From contig NZ_SFCC01000002.1 in assembly GCF_004214935.1 (NCBI RefSeq), positions 434,001-498,000 of the forward strand: a DNA stretch of 64,000 nucleotides. Reading direction: 5' to 3'. The stretch comes from Amycolatopsis suaedae (GTDB lineage Bacteria; Actinomycetota; Actinomycetes; Mycobacteriales; Pseudonocardiaceae). The notes under the pieces are model-generated. The model made no database searches and was not told the DNA's origin. It saw only the letters and a list, made by a program, of their open reading frames with translations. A program made the position numbers and the translations under genes. Positions 9,195 to 17,215 of this stretch are shown in pieces. How positions within the stretch are numbered: position 1 is the first letter of the stretch; every line of letters starts with the position of its first letter.

Positions 9195-10048
9195 CTGTAG
9201 AAGCCCCTGCCGGACTTCTTGCCGAGCAGGCCGGCGTCGACCATGCGCAGCAGCAGCGGCGGCGAGGAGTACAGCGGCTCCTTGAACTCGGTGTACATCG
9301 AGTCCGCGATGGCCTTGACGGTGTCCAGCCCGATCAGGTCGGACAGCTTCAGCGGCCCCATCGGGTGCGCGGTGCCCAGCTCCATGCCGCGGTCGATGTC
9401 CTCCGCGGAGGCGAAGCCGGACTCGAACATCCGGATGGCCGAGAGCAGGTAGGGCACCAGCAGCGAGTTGACGATGAACCCGGCGCGGTCCTGCGAGCGG
9501 ACGACCGTCTTGCCCAGCGCGTTGGTGGCGTGCTCGTCGGCGCGCCGGATGGTGTCCTCACCGGTCAGCAGCGACGGCACCAGCTCGACCAGCGGCAGCA
9601 CCGGGACGGGGTTGAAGAAGTGGATCCCGACGACCTGCTGGGGCCGGTCGGTGGCCATGCCCAGCTTCATGATCGGGATGGACGACGTGTTCGACGCGAA
9701 GATGGCGTCCTCACGTTCGACGACCTTGTCCAGCTCGCGGAAGACGTCGACCTTGGCCTGCTCCTGCTCCAGGATGGCCTCGATGACCAGGTCACGATCG
9801 GCGAAGGCGCCCAGGTCGGTGGTGAACGTCAGCCGGCCCATGGCCGCCTCGGCGTCCTCGGCGGTCAGCTTGCCGCTGCGGGTACCGCGGTCCAGGGACT
9901 TCTGAATGCGGGCCTTGCCCGCGTCCAGCGCCGGCTGGTTGACCTCGGTCACCACGACGTCCAGCCCGGCCCTGGCGTGGACCTCGGCGATGCCGGAGCC
10001 CATCAGACCCGCGCCGACCACGCCGACCCGCTGCACCTGCTGCGTCAC
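9188..10048 (-). CDS. 3-hydroxybutyryl-CoA / 3-hydroxyacyl-CoA dehydrogenase
   Basis: 286 residues. The N-terminal NAD-binding fold begins RVGVVGAGLMGSGIAEVHA (GxGxxG). The family motif GIHFFNPVPVLPLVELV contains the catalytic His, SNTSS precedes it, and the C-terminal helical dimerisation domain has DRAGFIVNSLLVPYL and AHPMGPLKLSDLIGLD. It oxidises (S)-3-hydroxyacyl-CoA with NAD in fatty-acid or butanoate/PHB metabolism, or phenylacetate degradation (PaaH). The GTG at 10048 is preceded by GGAGGAT at ideal distance, so the longer upstream frame is rejected. It stands alone between the ECF operon and a hairpin terminator. Confidence 0.95.
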   Translation of the reverse strand: MTQQVQRVGVVGAGLMGSGIAEVHARAGLDVVVTEVNQPALDAGKARIQKSLDRGTRSGKLTAEDAEAAMGRLTFTTDLGAFADRDLVIEAILEQEQAKVDVFRELDKVVEREDAIFASNTSSIPIMKLGMATDRPQQVVGIHFFNPVPVLPLVELVPSLLTGEDTIRRADEHATNALGKTVVRSQDRAGFIVNSLLVPYLLSAIRMFESGFASAEDIDRGMELGTAHPMGPLKLSDLIGLDTVKAIADSMYTEFKEPLYSSPPLLLRMVDAGLLGKKSGRGFYSY

Positions 10049-10082
10049 CGATCCTCCTTCACGACCGCCGCGCAGCACGCGC

Positions 10083-10131
10083 GACACGAGGGTGGGTGAC
10101 GGGATCGCTCCCGGTCGCCCACCCTCGTGTC
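10083..10131. terminator. Long imperfect hairpin between DUF3073 and hydroxyacyl-CoA dehydrogenase genes
   Basis: Bases 10083-10103 and 10110-10131 form a roughly 21-bp stem, GACACGAGGGTGGG paired with CCCACCCTCGTGTC plus an inner GACGGG/CCCGGTC part, around a 6-nt loop. It follows the stop of the minus-strand DUF3073 gene and has no T-tract, as is common for actinobacterial terminators. Confidence 0.75.
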
Positions 10132-10141
10132 ACGACGTGTG

Positions 10142-10327
10142 TCAGCGGCGGTACTCGTCGTACCTGTCGTCGTACGGGTCGTCGTCGTACGACTTACCGT
10201 CCTCGTGCTTGTCAGAGGAATTACCCGACAGCTCGCGCTGCAAAGCATCGAAGTCGGTCTCGTGGGAGCTGTACTTGAGCTCCCGCGCCACCTTCGTCTG
10301 CTTAGCCTTCGCTCGGCCGCGCCCCAT
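10142..10327 (-). CDS. DUF3073 family small protein
   Basis: 61 residues beginning MGRGRAKAKQTKVARELKYS, the hallmark start of DUF3073, a short actinobacterial family of unknown function. The N-terminal third is strongly basic; the C-terminal tail is very acidic and Tyr-rich (DDDPYDDRYDEYRR). The ATG at 10327 is chosen because the conserved family sequence begins there. A basic-then-acidic layout suggests nucleic-acid or ribosome contact, but that is inference only. It is monocistronic and followed by the hairpin. Confidence 0.93.
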   Translation of the reverse strand: MGRGRAKAKQTKVARELKYSSHETDFDALQRELSGNSSDKHEDGKSYDDDPYDDRYDEYRR

Positions 10328-10524
10328 GGCTCGACCCCCTCGCACAGGGGCGGGGCGGCCGGGGGAATCGGCGGCCCCGCTCGTCTCGACAACTGTTTCC
10401 TGGCACTACCGTACCGTGTCGATGGGGTCTGATGCGACGCGGCATGGTGTGCGGGATACGACAGTGTTGGTGAAGTCGCCCGGCCGATGGTGAGGTCTCG
10501 CGCGTCACGTGCCACGATTCGGGG

Positions 10525-11418
10525 GTGCTCCGACCGTTCGTGGCCTATCTGAGGGTGTACGAACCCCTGTCCGCGTTCGGTGATCCGCCGGATCCCCAGC
10601 TCCAGCGTGCCGTCGAGGCGCGGAAGCTGACCAGGGCCGGCGTGGGCGAGCGTGAGCAGCACATGTGGCTCAGATCACAGCTGGCTGCTCCGGCCCGGCT
10701 GCTGCCTGCCGAGCTGGCCGACGGCAGGGCCGCTCCGAGCACGCGGACCGACGTGCTGGTGCTGGACCCATCCGACGTCCCCGGCGAGGTCGGCCCCGGG
10801 CCGCTGGTGTGCCCGCTGGAGCTGCGAGCCCGGTCCGCGGCCGCGCTGGTCAACTTCCTGACCGAGGCGCACCCCGCGTTGCGGACGTCCGTGCTGTCCG
10901 ACGCGGGGGCCTCGGCGGAGGCGGTCCGGGCCCGGACGTCGTCGGCCCTGGGCGGCATGGACGGCCCGGCCGTCCACGTCCTGTCGACGACCTGGACGGT
11001 CCCGTTGCCGTGGTTCGCGCTCATCGACCCGGACTCCCGCAGGCTGGAGCTGGGCAGCGGCAGGCACGACCCGCGGCGCGAGCTGTCCTGGCGGGCGTCG
11101 ATGGCCGACGCACGCAGGCGGGCCACCGAGGCACGGGAGCTCGTCGAGCGGACCATCGGCGAGTCCGGCCCCAGCCGCATCCTCGCCGAGACCAACCGCT
11201 GGCTGGACCAGTTCGACCCGAACTCGGCCGTCGAGCTGGACTACGGCGGGCTGGTGCAGCTGATCGCCGACCCGATCCTGGAGTCGGACACGTCGGCGCA
11301 CGAGGTGCACCGCATCCTCGACGCGCTGCGGGCCGGTGACGGCGAGGAGCTGGCCGAACTGTTCACCGACCTGCGTGAGTACTGGGGTGAGCTGGCCGCG
11401 CGCGAGCGGTTCAACTGA
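10525..11418 (+). CDS. Conserved hypothetical cytosolic protein
   Basis: 297 residues, GTG start, no signal peptide or membrane helix. Features: N-terminal RPFVAYLRVYEPLSAF, a central hydrophobic TWTVPLPWFALIDPDSRRLEL segment (two parts), and a helical, charged C-terminal half (RILDALRAGDGEELAELFTDL). I do not recognise a characterised family; similar proteins of this length seem to be a conserved actinomycete hypothetical group. It is monocistronic, divergent from DUF3073, with a 197-bp shared upstream region, and followed by the repeat element at 11442. Confidence 0.8.
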   Translation: MLRPFVAYLRVYEPLSAFGDPPDPQLQRAVEARKLTRAGVGEREQHMWLRSQLAAPARLLPAELADGRAAPSTRTDVLVLDPSDVPGEVGPGPLVCPLELRARSAAALVNFLTEAHPALRTSVLSDAGASAEAVRARTSSALGGMDGPAVHVLSTTWTVPLPWFALIDPDSRRLELGSGRHDPRRELSWRASMADARRRATEARELVERTIGESGPSRILAETNRWLDQFDPNSAVELDYGGLVQLIADPILESDTSAHEVHRILDALRAGDGEELAELFTDLREYWGELAARERFN

Positions 11419-11441
11419 CGCCCGTGCCCGGCAACGCCCTA

Positions 11442-11500
11442 ATGCACGTGAAGGCCACCTTCATTACGTGAGACGTGGTGAAGGTGGCCTTCACGTGCTT
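11442..11500. repeat. Intergenic palindromic repeat, short hairpin copy
   Basis: Arms 11442-11469 and 11473-11500 are inverted copies of the family core (GCACGTGAAGGCCACCTTCA / GTGAAGGTGGCCTTCACGTG) around a 3-nt loop. It follows the 10525-11418 gene and could act as its terminator. The stretch 11419-11738 contains no gene, only this repeat family. Confidence 0.85.
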
Positions 11501-11666
11501 GTGCCTGACGCGGGATGGTCTCGTTCGTGGTGGCAGCTGGGGCGGGTGTGGGGCTCGGTGCTGATGTGACCGGTGAGCAGGGAGTGGCTGGCGTTCCGGG
11601 TCGTGAATGCGCCCCTTCCACGGCGGTGCCCGCGTCCGCACCGCCAACGAGACCACCACCCCACCC

Positions 11667-11735
11667 GGACTTTGCCGGGGCCCTGACGTCTCACGTGGTG
11701 AAGGTGGCCTTCACGTGCTTGTGCCTGACGCGGGA
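11667..11735. repeat. Second copy of the palindromic repeat, right-end type with extension
   Basis: Bases 11693-11735 repeat 11473-11515 exactly (43 bp, offset 220 bp), including the shared tail GTGCCTGACGCGGGA. The flank 11667-11692, GACTTTGCCGGGGCCCTGACG, matches the inner end of the larger element at 49949-49970. The 150 bp between the copies carry small inverted repeats around TCTCGTTCGTGG and AACGAGACC. Confidence 0.8.
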
Positions 11736-11738
11736 GCC

Positions 11739-12716
11739 TCAGCTCAGCGGGGCGAAGACCGAGGGCAGGACGCGCAGCACGCCCACCGGGCGGCCACCGC
11801 CGAAGACGTCGCCGTAGCCGTCACCCATCCCGGTGAGCACGGACGCGGCCGCCGGGTTCGACGGGAACGCGCCCAGCGCCCGCAGGGCGGCCACCAGCAG
11901 CGGATTGCGGGCCCGCTGCCCGCCGTCGTCCACCTTCAGCGCCACCGCCGTGCCGTCGGGCAGGGCGATGGCGTGCACGCCCTCGGCGCCGCCCTTGGCC
12001 AGCAACCCGGGCACGGACAGCATCAGCATCGTGTCCTCCCGCCCGGACCCGCCGACCAGCCACGGGTGCGCCCGCATGGCGTCGGCCACCCGGCGCTCGT
12101 CACCGCCGGGCGCGGTCACCAGCCGGGAGAACGCCCTGGCCAGCCCGGTCAGCGAGAACGCCATCAGCGCCGCACCGCAGCCGTCGACCCCGGTGGCCGC
12201 GATCGGCTCACCGGCCAGGTCGCTGATGGTGTCCGCGATGACGCGTTGCAGCTCGTGCTTCTCGTCCTGGTAGCCCTCGACCTGCCAGCCCCTGGTCACG
12301 CAGGTGCTGATCATCGCCGCGTGCTTGCCGGAGCAGTTCATCATCGACCGCCGCTTGCCGCCGGCGCGCACGGCGTCGATCCGGCTGGCCTCGTGCAGCG
12401 GGTAGTCGGCGGGGCAGGCCAGCGCCGACTCGTCCAGGCCATGCCGGGCCAGCATGTCCAGGCACCGCTGGACCTGCGCCGGCTCGCCGTTGTGCGATCC
12501 GCTGGCGAACGCCAGGTCGGCGTCGTCGACCTCCAGCCCGGCCCGCAGCATCCCCAGCGCCTGCAGTGGCTTGTTCGACGAGCGCGGGTAGACCGGCCGG
12601 TCCACATCGCCGACCGCCAGCCGCACCGAACCGTCGGGAGCCAGCACCACGAGGGCACCGTGGTGCACGCTCTCCACGAACCCGGACCGGACGACCTCGA
12701 CCAGGGCTGGGTTCAC
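11739..12716 (-). CDS. Asparaginase II-family protein (AnsA-like, PF06089)
   Basis: 325 residues with the family features VVRSGFVESVHHGALVVL at the start, YPRSSNKPLQALGML, ASGSHNGEP, MMNCSGKHAAM and TGVDGCGAAL. This family, first known from Rhizobium etli, hydrolyses L-asparagine to aspartate and ammonia; the SSNKP and SGKHA blocks hold the Ser/Lys residues of the active site. It is distinct from the bacterial type I/II enzymes. The GTG start overlaps the stop of rsiG (GTGA), so the two are translationally coupled. No signal peptide, so probably cytosolic. Confidence 0.9.
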   Translation of the reverse strand: MNPALVEVVRSGFVESVHHGALVVLAPDGSVRLAVGDVDRPVYPRSSNKPLQALGMLRAGLEVDDADLAFASGSHNGEPAQVQRCLDMLARHGLDESALACPADYPLHEASRIDAVRAGGKRRSMMNCSGKHAAMISTCVTRGWQVEGYQDEKHELQRVIADTISDLAGEPIAATGVDGCGAALMAFSLTGLARAFSRLVTAPGGDERRVADAMRAHPWLVGGSGREDTMLMLSVPGLLAKGGAEGVHAIALPDGTAVALKVDDGGQRARNPLLVAALRALGAFPSNPAAASVLTGMGDGYGDVFGGGRPVGVLRVLPSVFAPLS

Positions 12717-13288
12717 CGGTTGTCCCCCTCGTTGCGTGAACGTTCGTTGGCGAGCAGCTCGTCGACCGACGCGCTGCCCTCGGCGTAGCGCGAGGCGATC
12801 TCGGCGTTGATGGCGTCGACGACGCCCTGCACCTCGCGCCGCCGCGTCGACACCGCGGCCTCGGCCTCGGCGTAGGTCTCCAGCGCCGCGGTCAGCTTGT
12901 CGTCGGGCAGGCCCACCACGTCGGTCAGGTCGGCGTCGCCGACCAGCGCCTCGGCCTGCCGCCGGTACTCACCCGCCCGGGACGGCTCGAGCTGCTGGTG
13001 CCTGCCGGAACCGGCCGCCGGGCCGATCGCGTTGTCGGCGAGGATCGCTGCCAGCCGGTCGACGACGCTGCTCTGCTCGCCGCCCGCCCGCCGCTCCTGC
13101 TCAGCCCGGACGATGTCGATCCGCGCGTGCAGCAGCCTGCGCAGGTAGGACAGGTCGGTCTCCTCCTGCGCGGCCTCGTTCCGCCGCTCACGCAGGGTGT
13201 TCAACGCCAGCTCGTCCAGCCCGCGCACGTATCCGGCGTCGAGGACACGGTCGATCCGACGGCGTCCACCTGGTCGGACTTCAATCAC
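12713..13288 (-). CDS. rsiG: RsiG-family c-di-GMP-dependent anti-sigma factor
   Basis: 191 residues, almost wholly helical. Two copies of the c-di-GMP signature E(X)3S(X)2R(X)3Q(X)3D can be read: the second is complete (E143, S147, R150, Q154, D158); the first has His for Gln (E43, S47, R50, H54, D58). In Streptomyces, RsiG binds a c-di-GMP dimer on an antiparallel helical hairpin and then sequesters the sporulation sigma factor WhiG. The length and the twin motifs fit that family well. No whiG gene lies in the window. A diguanylate cyclase is encoded at 33557-34108. Coupled to the downstream asparaginase gene by a 4-bp overlap. Confidence 0.86.
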   Translation of the reverse strand: MIEVRPGGRRRIDRVLDAGYVRGLDELALNTLRERRNEAAQEETDLSYLRRLLHARIDIVRAEQERRAGGEQSSVVDRLAAILADNAIGPAAGSGRHQQLEPSRAGEYRRQAEALVGDADLTDVVGLPDDKLTAALETYAEAEAAVSTRRREVQGVVDAINAEIASRYAEGSASVDELLANERSRNEGDNR

Positions 13289-13346
13289 TTCGCCACCCGT
13301 GTTTCAGCACTGCCCCCGCGCCACCTTAGCCGGACTGGGCATGTGA

Positions 13347-14474
13347 TCAGCCCCGCAGTCGCGCGGCGGCCTCCCTGCCGGGTGCGGCCCGCTCCTCGGG
13401 GACCGAGTCCGGGTCGACGACCGCCTGCACCACGCGGTCCTCCACACCGGTCAGCACTTCCGCGCCGCCCTGGACGGTCCGCTTCACCAGCGCGAGCGCG
13501 ATCGGTCCCAGCTCGTGGTGCTGGACGACGCTGCCGACCCGGCCGACGGTCCGCTCACCAAGCAGCACCGGGTCACCCGTCTCGGGGGTGATCTCCGGGG
13601 AACCGTCGAGGTGCAGCAGCACCATCTGCCGAGGTGGACGGCCCACGTTGTGCACCTTCGCCACCGTCTCCTGCCCCCGGTAGCAGCCCTTGGCGACGTG
13701 CGCGGCCGAGCCGACCCAGTTCACCTCGTGCGGGATCGCGCGGTCGTCGGTGTCGACACCCAGCCGCGGTCGCAGCGACTCGACGCGCAGCGCGTCGAAC
13801 GTCCAGGTCCCGGCGGGCCGGGCACCCGCGTCGGTGATGCGCTGCCACCAGCCGGTGAGGTCGGCCCTCGGCACCGCGAGGTCCACACTGGACTTCCCGG
13901 GCCACGGCATCCGCCGCGCGAAACCACCCGGCAGTGGGGTGACGGCGTACGGTTCGCGGGCCAGTTCGATGCCGAGCTTGGCCAGCACACCGTCGACCTC
14001 GGGGCCGAGCAGGCTCAGCACGGCGATGTCCGCCGTGCGGTCCACGATGTCCACTTTGGACCAGAACTTCATGGCCTCGAGGTAGTCCCGCAGCGTCTGC
14101 TTGCCGCCCGACGGCAGCGCGCTGGTGGCGACCGGCTCGGGGTCGGTGTCCAGGTAGACCGTGCCCTCGGTGTGCGCGACGACCATGTGCGTGTCGATGC
14201 GGCCGTGCGAGTCGAGCACCAGCGCCTCGGTGCCGGTGCCCTCGGCCAGCTCGGTGACGTGCTGGGAGATGACCAGGTGCAGCCAGGACAGCCGTTCCTC
14301 GCCGGAGACGGCCAGCACCTCGCGGTGCGACCGGTCCACCACGACGGCGGACCGCGTCGCGGCCCGCCCCTCGGCGAACGGGTCACCCCAGTGCCAGGCG
14401 ACGCCCGCGTCCGGATGTCCATCCGGGGTAGCGATCGAACGCGGAAGGTCCAACAGTGGCGACTGGTAGGTCAT
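13347..14474 (-). CDS. YgfZ/GcvT-like folate-binding protein
   Basis: 375 residues. The signature KGCYRGQETVAKVHN (K-G-C-Y-x-G-Q-E) marks the YgfZ family; the conserved Cys is needed for its role. YgfZ proteins have the glycine-cleavage T-protein fold, bind tetrahydrofolate and support assembly or repair of certain Fe-S enzymes such as MiaB. The N-terminal folate-binding portion is seen in AVVVDRSHREVLAVSGEERL. The ATG at 14474 leaves only 30 bp to the divergent pabC-like start, so the promoters overlap. An upstream reading-frame extension across that gene is rejected. Confidence 0.92.
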   Translation of the reverse strand: MTYQSPLLDLPRSIATPDGHPDAGVAWHWGDPFAEGRAATRSAVVVDRSHREVLAVSGEERLSWLHLVISQHVTELAEGTGTEALVLDSHGRIDTHMVVAHTEGTVYLDTDPEPVATSALPSGGKQTLRDYLEAMKFWSKVDIVDRTADIAVLSLLGPEVDGVLAKLGIELAREPYAVTPLPGGFARRMPWPGKSSVDLAVPRADLTGWWQRITDAGARPAGTWTFDALRVESLRPRLGVDTDDRAIPHEVNWVGSAAHVAKGCYRGQETVAKVHNVGRPPRQMVLLHLDGSPEITPETGDPVLLGERTVGRVGSVVQHHELGPIALALVKRTVQGGAEVLTGVEDRVVQAVVDPDSVPEERAAPGREAAARLRG

Positions 14475-14504
14475 AACCCAATGGTAGGCGCGTACGGTGA
14501 GCGC

Positions 14505-15359
14505 ATGCCCGTGCTCGCGTTGATCACCGAAACCGGGGTGGAGCTCGCCGACCCCGACACGCCCCACGTCAAGGTCACCGACCTCGGCCTCATGCGGGGC
14601 GACGGCATCTTCGAGACCGTTCTGGTCGTCGACCGCAAGCCGAGGGAGCTGGGGCCGCACCTGGCCCGGCTGGCCCGCTCGGCCCGGATGATGGACCTCC
14701 CCGAGCCCGACCGTGCCACCTGGGAGCAGGCGACGGCCACCGTCGTCGACAACTGGACCGGCTCGCCGGAAATGGCGCTCAAGCTGGTCTACACCCGTGG
14801 CCCGGAGGGCGATCCGGACGAGCGCACGACCGGGTTCGCACTGGGTCTGGACATCGCGGCGCCGGTCATCCGCGCCCGCACGGAGGGTGTCTCGGTGATC
14901 ACCCTGGACCGCGGCATCGACCCCGGCCTTGCCCAGCGCGCTCCGTGGCTGCTGCTCGGCGCGAAGTCGCTGTCCTACGGCATCAACATGGCCGCCCTGC
15001 GGGAGGCTGCCCGCCGGGGCGCGTCCGACGTGGTGTTCACCGCCACCGACGGTTCGGTCCTGGAGGGTCCGACGTCCAACGTCGTCGTCGCCAAGGGGCG
15101 GACGCTGTACACCACGCCGCCGCACATCGGGATCCTGCCCGGCACCACGCAGGCGGCCGTGTTCCGTGCCGCGGAGAAGGCGGGCTGGACCACCAAGGTG
15201 GAACCGCTCACCGTAGCCGACCTGCGCGAGGCCGACGGGCTGTTCCTGTCGTCCTCGGTCCGCAAGCTGACCAAGGTGCACACCCTGGACGGCGAGGCGC
15301 TGCCGGACTCGACCGCACTGCACGCCGAGCTGACGGCGGCCTACGAGGCCGAGTACTGA
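14505..15359 (+). CDS. pabC: Aminotransferase class IV, probable aminodeoxychorismate lyase
   Basis: 284 residues of fold-type IV PLP enzyme. The catalytic-Lys region is GAKSLSYGINMAALREA, followed by GASDVVFTATDGSVLEGPTSN and GILPGTTQ, the class IV signature. These enzymes are branched-chain or D-amino-acid aminotransferases or ADC lyases, which release p-aminobenzoate for folate. PabC is preferred because the divergent neighbour is a folate-binding YgfZ protein and the RGDGIFET motif near residue 31 is common in PabC-like proteins; a BCAT-like role is possible. ATG 14505 chosen; ATG 14481 would add eight residues. The end overlaps the convergent gene by 19 bp. Confidence 0.82.
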   Translation: MPVLALITETGVELADPDTPHVKVTDLGLMRGDGIFETVLVVDRKPRELGPHLARLARSARMMDLPEPDRATWEQATATVVDNWTGSPEMALKLVYTRGPEGDPDERTTGFALGLDIAAPVIRARTEGVSVITLDRGIDPGLAQRAPWLLLGAKSLSYGINMAALREAARRGASDVVFTATDGSVLEGPTSNVVVAKGRTLYTTPPHIGILPGTTQAAVFRAAEKAGWTTKVEPLTVADLREADGLFLSSSVRKLTKVHTLDGEALPDSTALHAELTAAYEAEY

Positions 15360-15748
15360 CTGATCCGGACCACCCACGGTTCGGTGTTCTCCGCGCGGTA
15401 GGCGGCGATCTTGTGGTGACCGTCGACGATGGTCGTCTCCAGGATCACCGCCACCGGCTTGTGCCCGGTGCGGATGGCCGCGCGGTAGTACGCGACCCTG
15501 GCCTCGTCGGCGGGCGGCCACGGCTCGGTCGGCACCAGGTCGAGGAACTCGGCGAGCCGCTGTGGCTCGGAGATCGTGTAGTCGCCGTCGGAGAGCAGGT
15601 CGAGAACCGGGCGCAGCGTCTCGCGTAGCGGACGGCGTAGCTGGCCCGTCGCCAGCGCGATACGTAGCCCCTGCGACAGCTCGGGGCGGCCGTCGATCGG
15701 GTTCGTTCCGAGAGTTCCCGTGCCTCCGGTGACGGTGACCTTCTCCAT
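15341..15748 (-). CDS. ParB-like (Srx/ParB fold) small protein
   Basis: 135 residues. The C-terminal half contains ETTIVDGHHKIAAYRAEN, a ParB/sulfiredoxin-fold motif (D/G-H-H-R/K-x-x-A) that binds nucleotide phosphates in ParB, sulfiredoxin and related proteins. Too small for a partition protein and without a helix-turn-helix. It is the last gene of a compact minus-strand operon, 2 bp after pxpC. Function unknown; a regulatory or ATP/CTP-using role is only a guess. The ATG at 15748 gives MEKVTVTGGTG. Confidence 0.78.
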   Translation of the reverse strand: MEKVTVTGGTGTLGTNPIDGRPELSQGLRIALATGQLRRPLRETLRPVLDLLSDGDYTISEPQRLAEFLDLVPTEPWPPADEARVAYYRAAIRTGHKPVAVILETTIVDGHHKIAAYRAENTEPWVVRISQYSAS

Positions 15749-15750
15749 GC

Positions 15751-16605
15751 CTAGCCTGACGACCGGAAGCGCAGGGTGGTTCCGGGGCGCGCCTGTGCGA
15801 GTGCCGAGAGTGACCCAGGTCGCACCACGGCGACGACCGGGTAGCCGCCGGTGGTCGGATGGTCGGCGAGGAACACCACCGGCAGGCCGTTGGGCGGTAC
15901 CTGGATCGCGCCGGTCAGGATGCCCTCGCTCGGCAGTTCCGTCCCCGCCCGCTCGGCGACGCGGTCCAGCGGGGTGCCGTCGAGCCGCAGGCCGATCCGG
16001 TTGGACTCGGCGGTCACCGTCCACGCCGCGCTCAGCCCGGTGACGTCGAACCAGTCGTCCCGGGGGCCCAGGGTCACCGGCACGGTCAGCTCGTCCGGTG
16101 GAGCGGGCGGCGCCAGGGTGTCCGCGCCTGCCGGGATGCCGGTGGCCTGGCCGAGCGGGAGGACGTCGCCGTCGCGCAGCGGAGGCGGGCCGATCTCGGA
16201 GAGGACGTCGCGGGAGCGGCTGCCCAGCTCCGGTTCGACAATGATGCCGCCGGACACGGCGAGGTAGCAGCGCAGGCCACGGGACGGCGTTCCGATGGCC
16301 AGTTCCTGGCCCGGCCGCAGGTGGATGGGGACGTGTGAGCCGCGGCCGCGGCCGTCGACGGTCACCGCGACCGGCGCGCCGGTGACCGCCGCCGTGCACG
16401 AGGTGGCCGCTCGCACGACCAGGCCGCCGAACGTCGCCTCGATACCGGCGGCGTGCTCGGGGTTGCCTGCGAGCCGGTTGGCCAGCCGCAGGGCGGCCTG
16501 GTCCAGCGCACCCGACGGTGGAACGCCGAGGTGCGCGTGACCGGGCCGGCCGAGGTCCTGGACGAGTGCGGACGGCCCGGTCGTGACGACCTCCAGCGTC
16601 CTCAT
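15751..16605 (-). CDS. pxpC: 5-oxoprolinase subunit PxpC (biotin-dependent carboxyltransferase / KipA family)
   Basis: 284 residues. Begins MRTLEVVTTGPSALVQDLGR, the family start, with LGVPPSGALDQAALRLANRL and the C-terminal QVPPNGLPVVFLADHPTTGG and VVRPGSL blocks. With PxpA and PxpB it forms the prokaryotic ATP-dependent 5-oxoprolinase that opens pyroglutamate to glutamate. Overlaps pxpB by 4 bp (ATGA). No pxpA (LamB/YcsF) gene is present in the window. Confidence 0.9.
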   Translation of the reverse strand: MRTLEVVTTGPSALVQDLGRPGHAHLGVPPSGALDQAALRLANRLAGNPEHAAGIEATFGGLVVRAATSCTAAVTGAPVAVTVDGRGRGSHVPIHLRPGQELAIGTPSRGLRCYLAVSGGIIVEPELGSRSRDVLSEIGPPPLRDGDVLPLGQATGIPAGADTLAPPAPPDELTVPVTLGPRDDWFDVTGLSAAWTVTAESNRIGLRLDGTPLDRVAERAGTELPSEGILTGAIQVPPNGLPVVFLADHPTTGGYPVVAVVRPGSLSALAQARPGTTLRFRSSG

Positions 16606-17213
16606 GACGCTTTCCTGAACCGCACGCGGTCGCCCGGGGTGAGCAAGGCGGGACGGTCGGCCTTCGGGTCGAACAACACGGTGTCGGTGTGCCCGAGCAG
16701 TCGCCAGCCACCGGGCGAGGACCGCGGGTAGATTCCCGCGAACTCGCCCGCGACGGCGACCGACCCGGCCGGCACCCGTGTCCTCGGACTGTCCAATCTG
16801 GACTGCCGAAGCGGTTCCGGCAGCCCGGTGAGGTAGCCGAAGCCCGGCGCGAAACCGGTGAAGGCCACGGTGTACTCGGCGCCGGTGTGCAGTTCGACGA
16901 CCTCGTCGACGCCGATGCCGGCCGTGCGGGCGACCAGTTCGAGGTCCTCGCCGTCGTAGTGGACGTCGATCTCGATCTCGCTCGGCTCGCCCGCCGGCGG
17001 GTGGTCCAGGTCGGCCGACTCGGCCAGCTCACGCAGCTCGCCGAGTGCCGCCGAGCCGGGCCGGACGGCGAGCAGGACGGTGCGGGCGCCGGGAACCAGC
17101 TCCACGACGTCGGGATGGTGTGCGTCGGCCAGAACCGCGCGCAGGGCACCGGCTTCGGCCAGCGAACCGCACTCGACGAGCGCGCCGTGTTCGCCGTAGC
17201 GCAGCCAGCGCAC
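16602..17213 (-). CDS. pxpB: 5-oxoprolinase subunit PxpB (allophanate hydrolase subunit 1 / KipI family)
   Basis: 203 residues. Starts VRWLRYGEHGALVEC, then contains the family core HTGAEYTVAFTGFAPGFGYL, RVPAGSVAVAGEFAGIYP, SPGGWRLLG and the terminal PGDRVRF. It is the partner of PxpC in pyroglutamate opening; in Bacillus the homologue KipI inhibits the kinase KinA. The GTG at 17213 is 2 bp after the stop of the nitrobindin gene. Longer upstream frames run through that gene and are rejected. Confidence 0.9.
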   Translation of the reverse strand: MRWLRYGEHGALVECGSLAEAGALRAVLADAHHPDVVELVPGARTVLLAVRPGSAALGELRELAESADLDHPPAGEPSEIEIDVHYDGEDLELVARTAGIGVDEVVELHTGAEYTVAFTGFAPGFGYLTGLPEPLRQSRLDSPRTRVPAGSVAVAGEFAGIYPRSSPGGWRLLGHTDTVLFDPKADRPALLTPGDRVRFRKAS

Positions 17214-17215
17214 GG

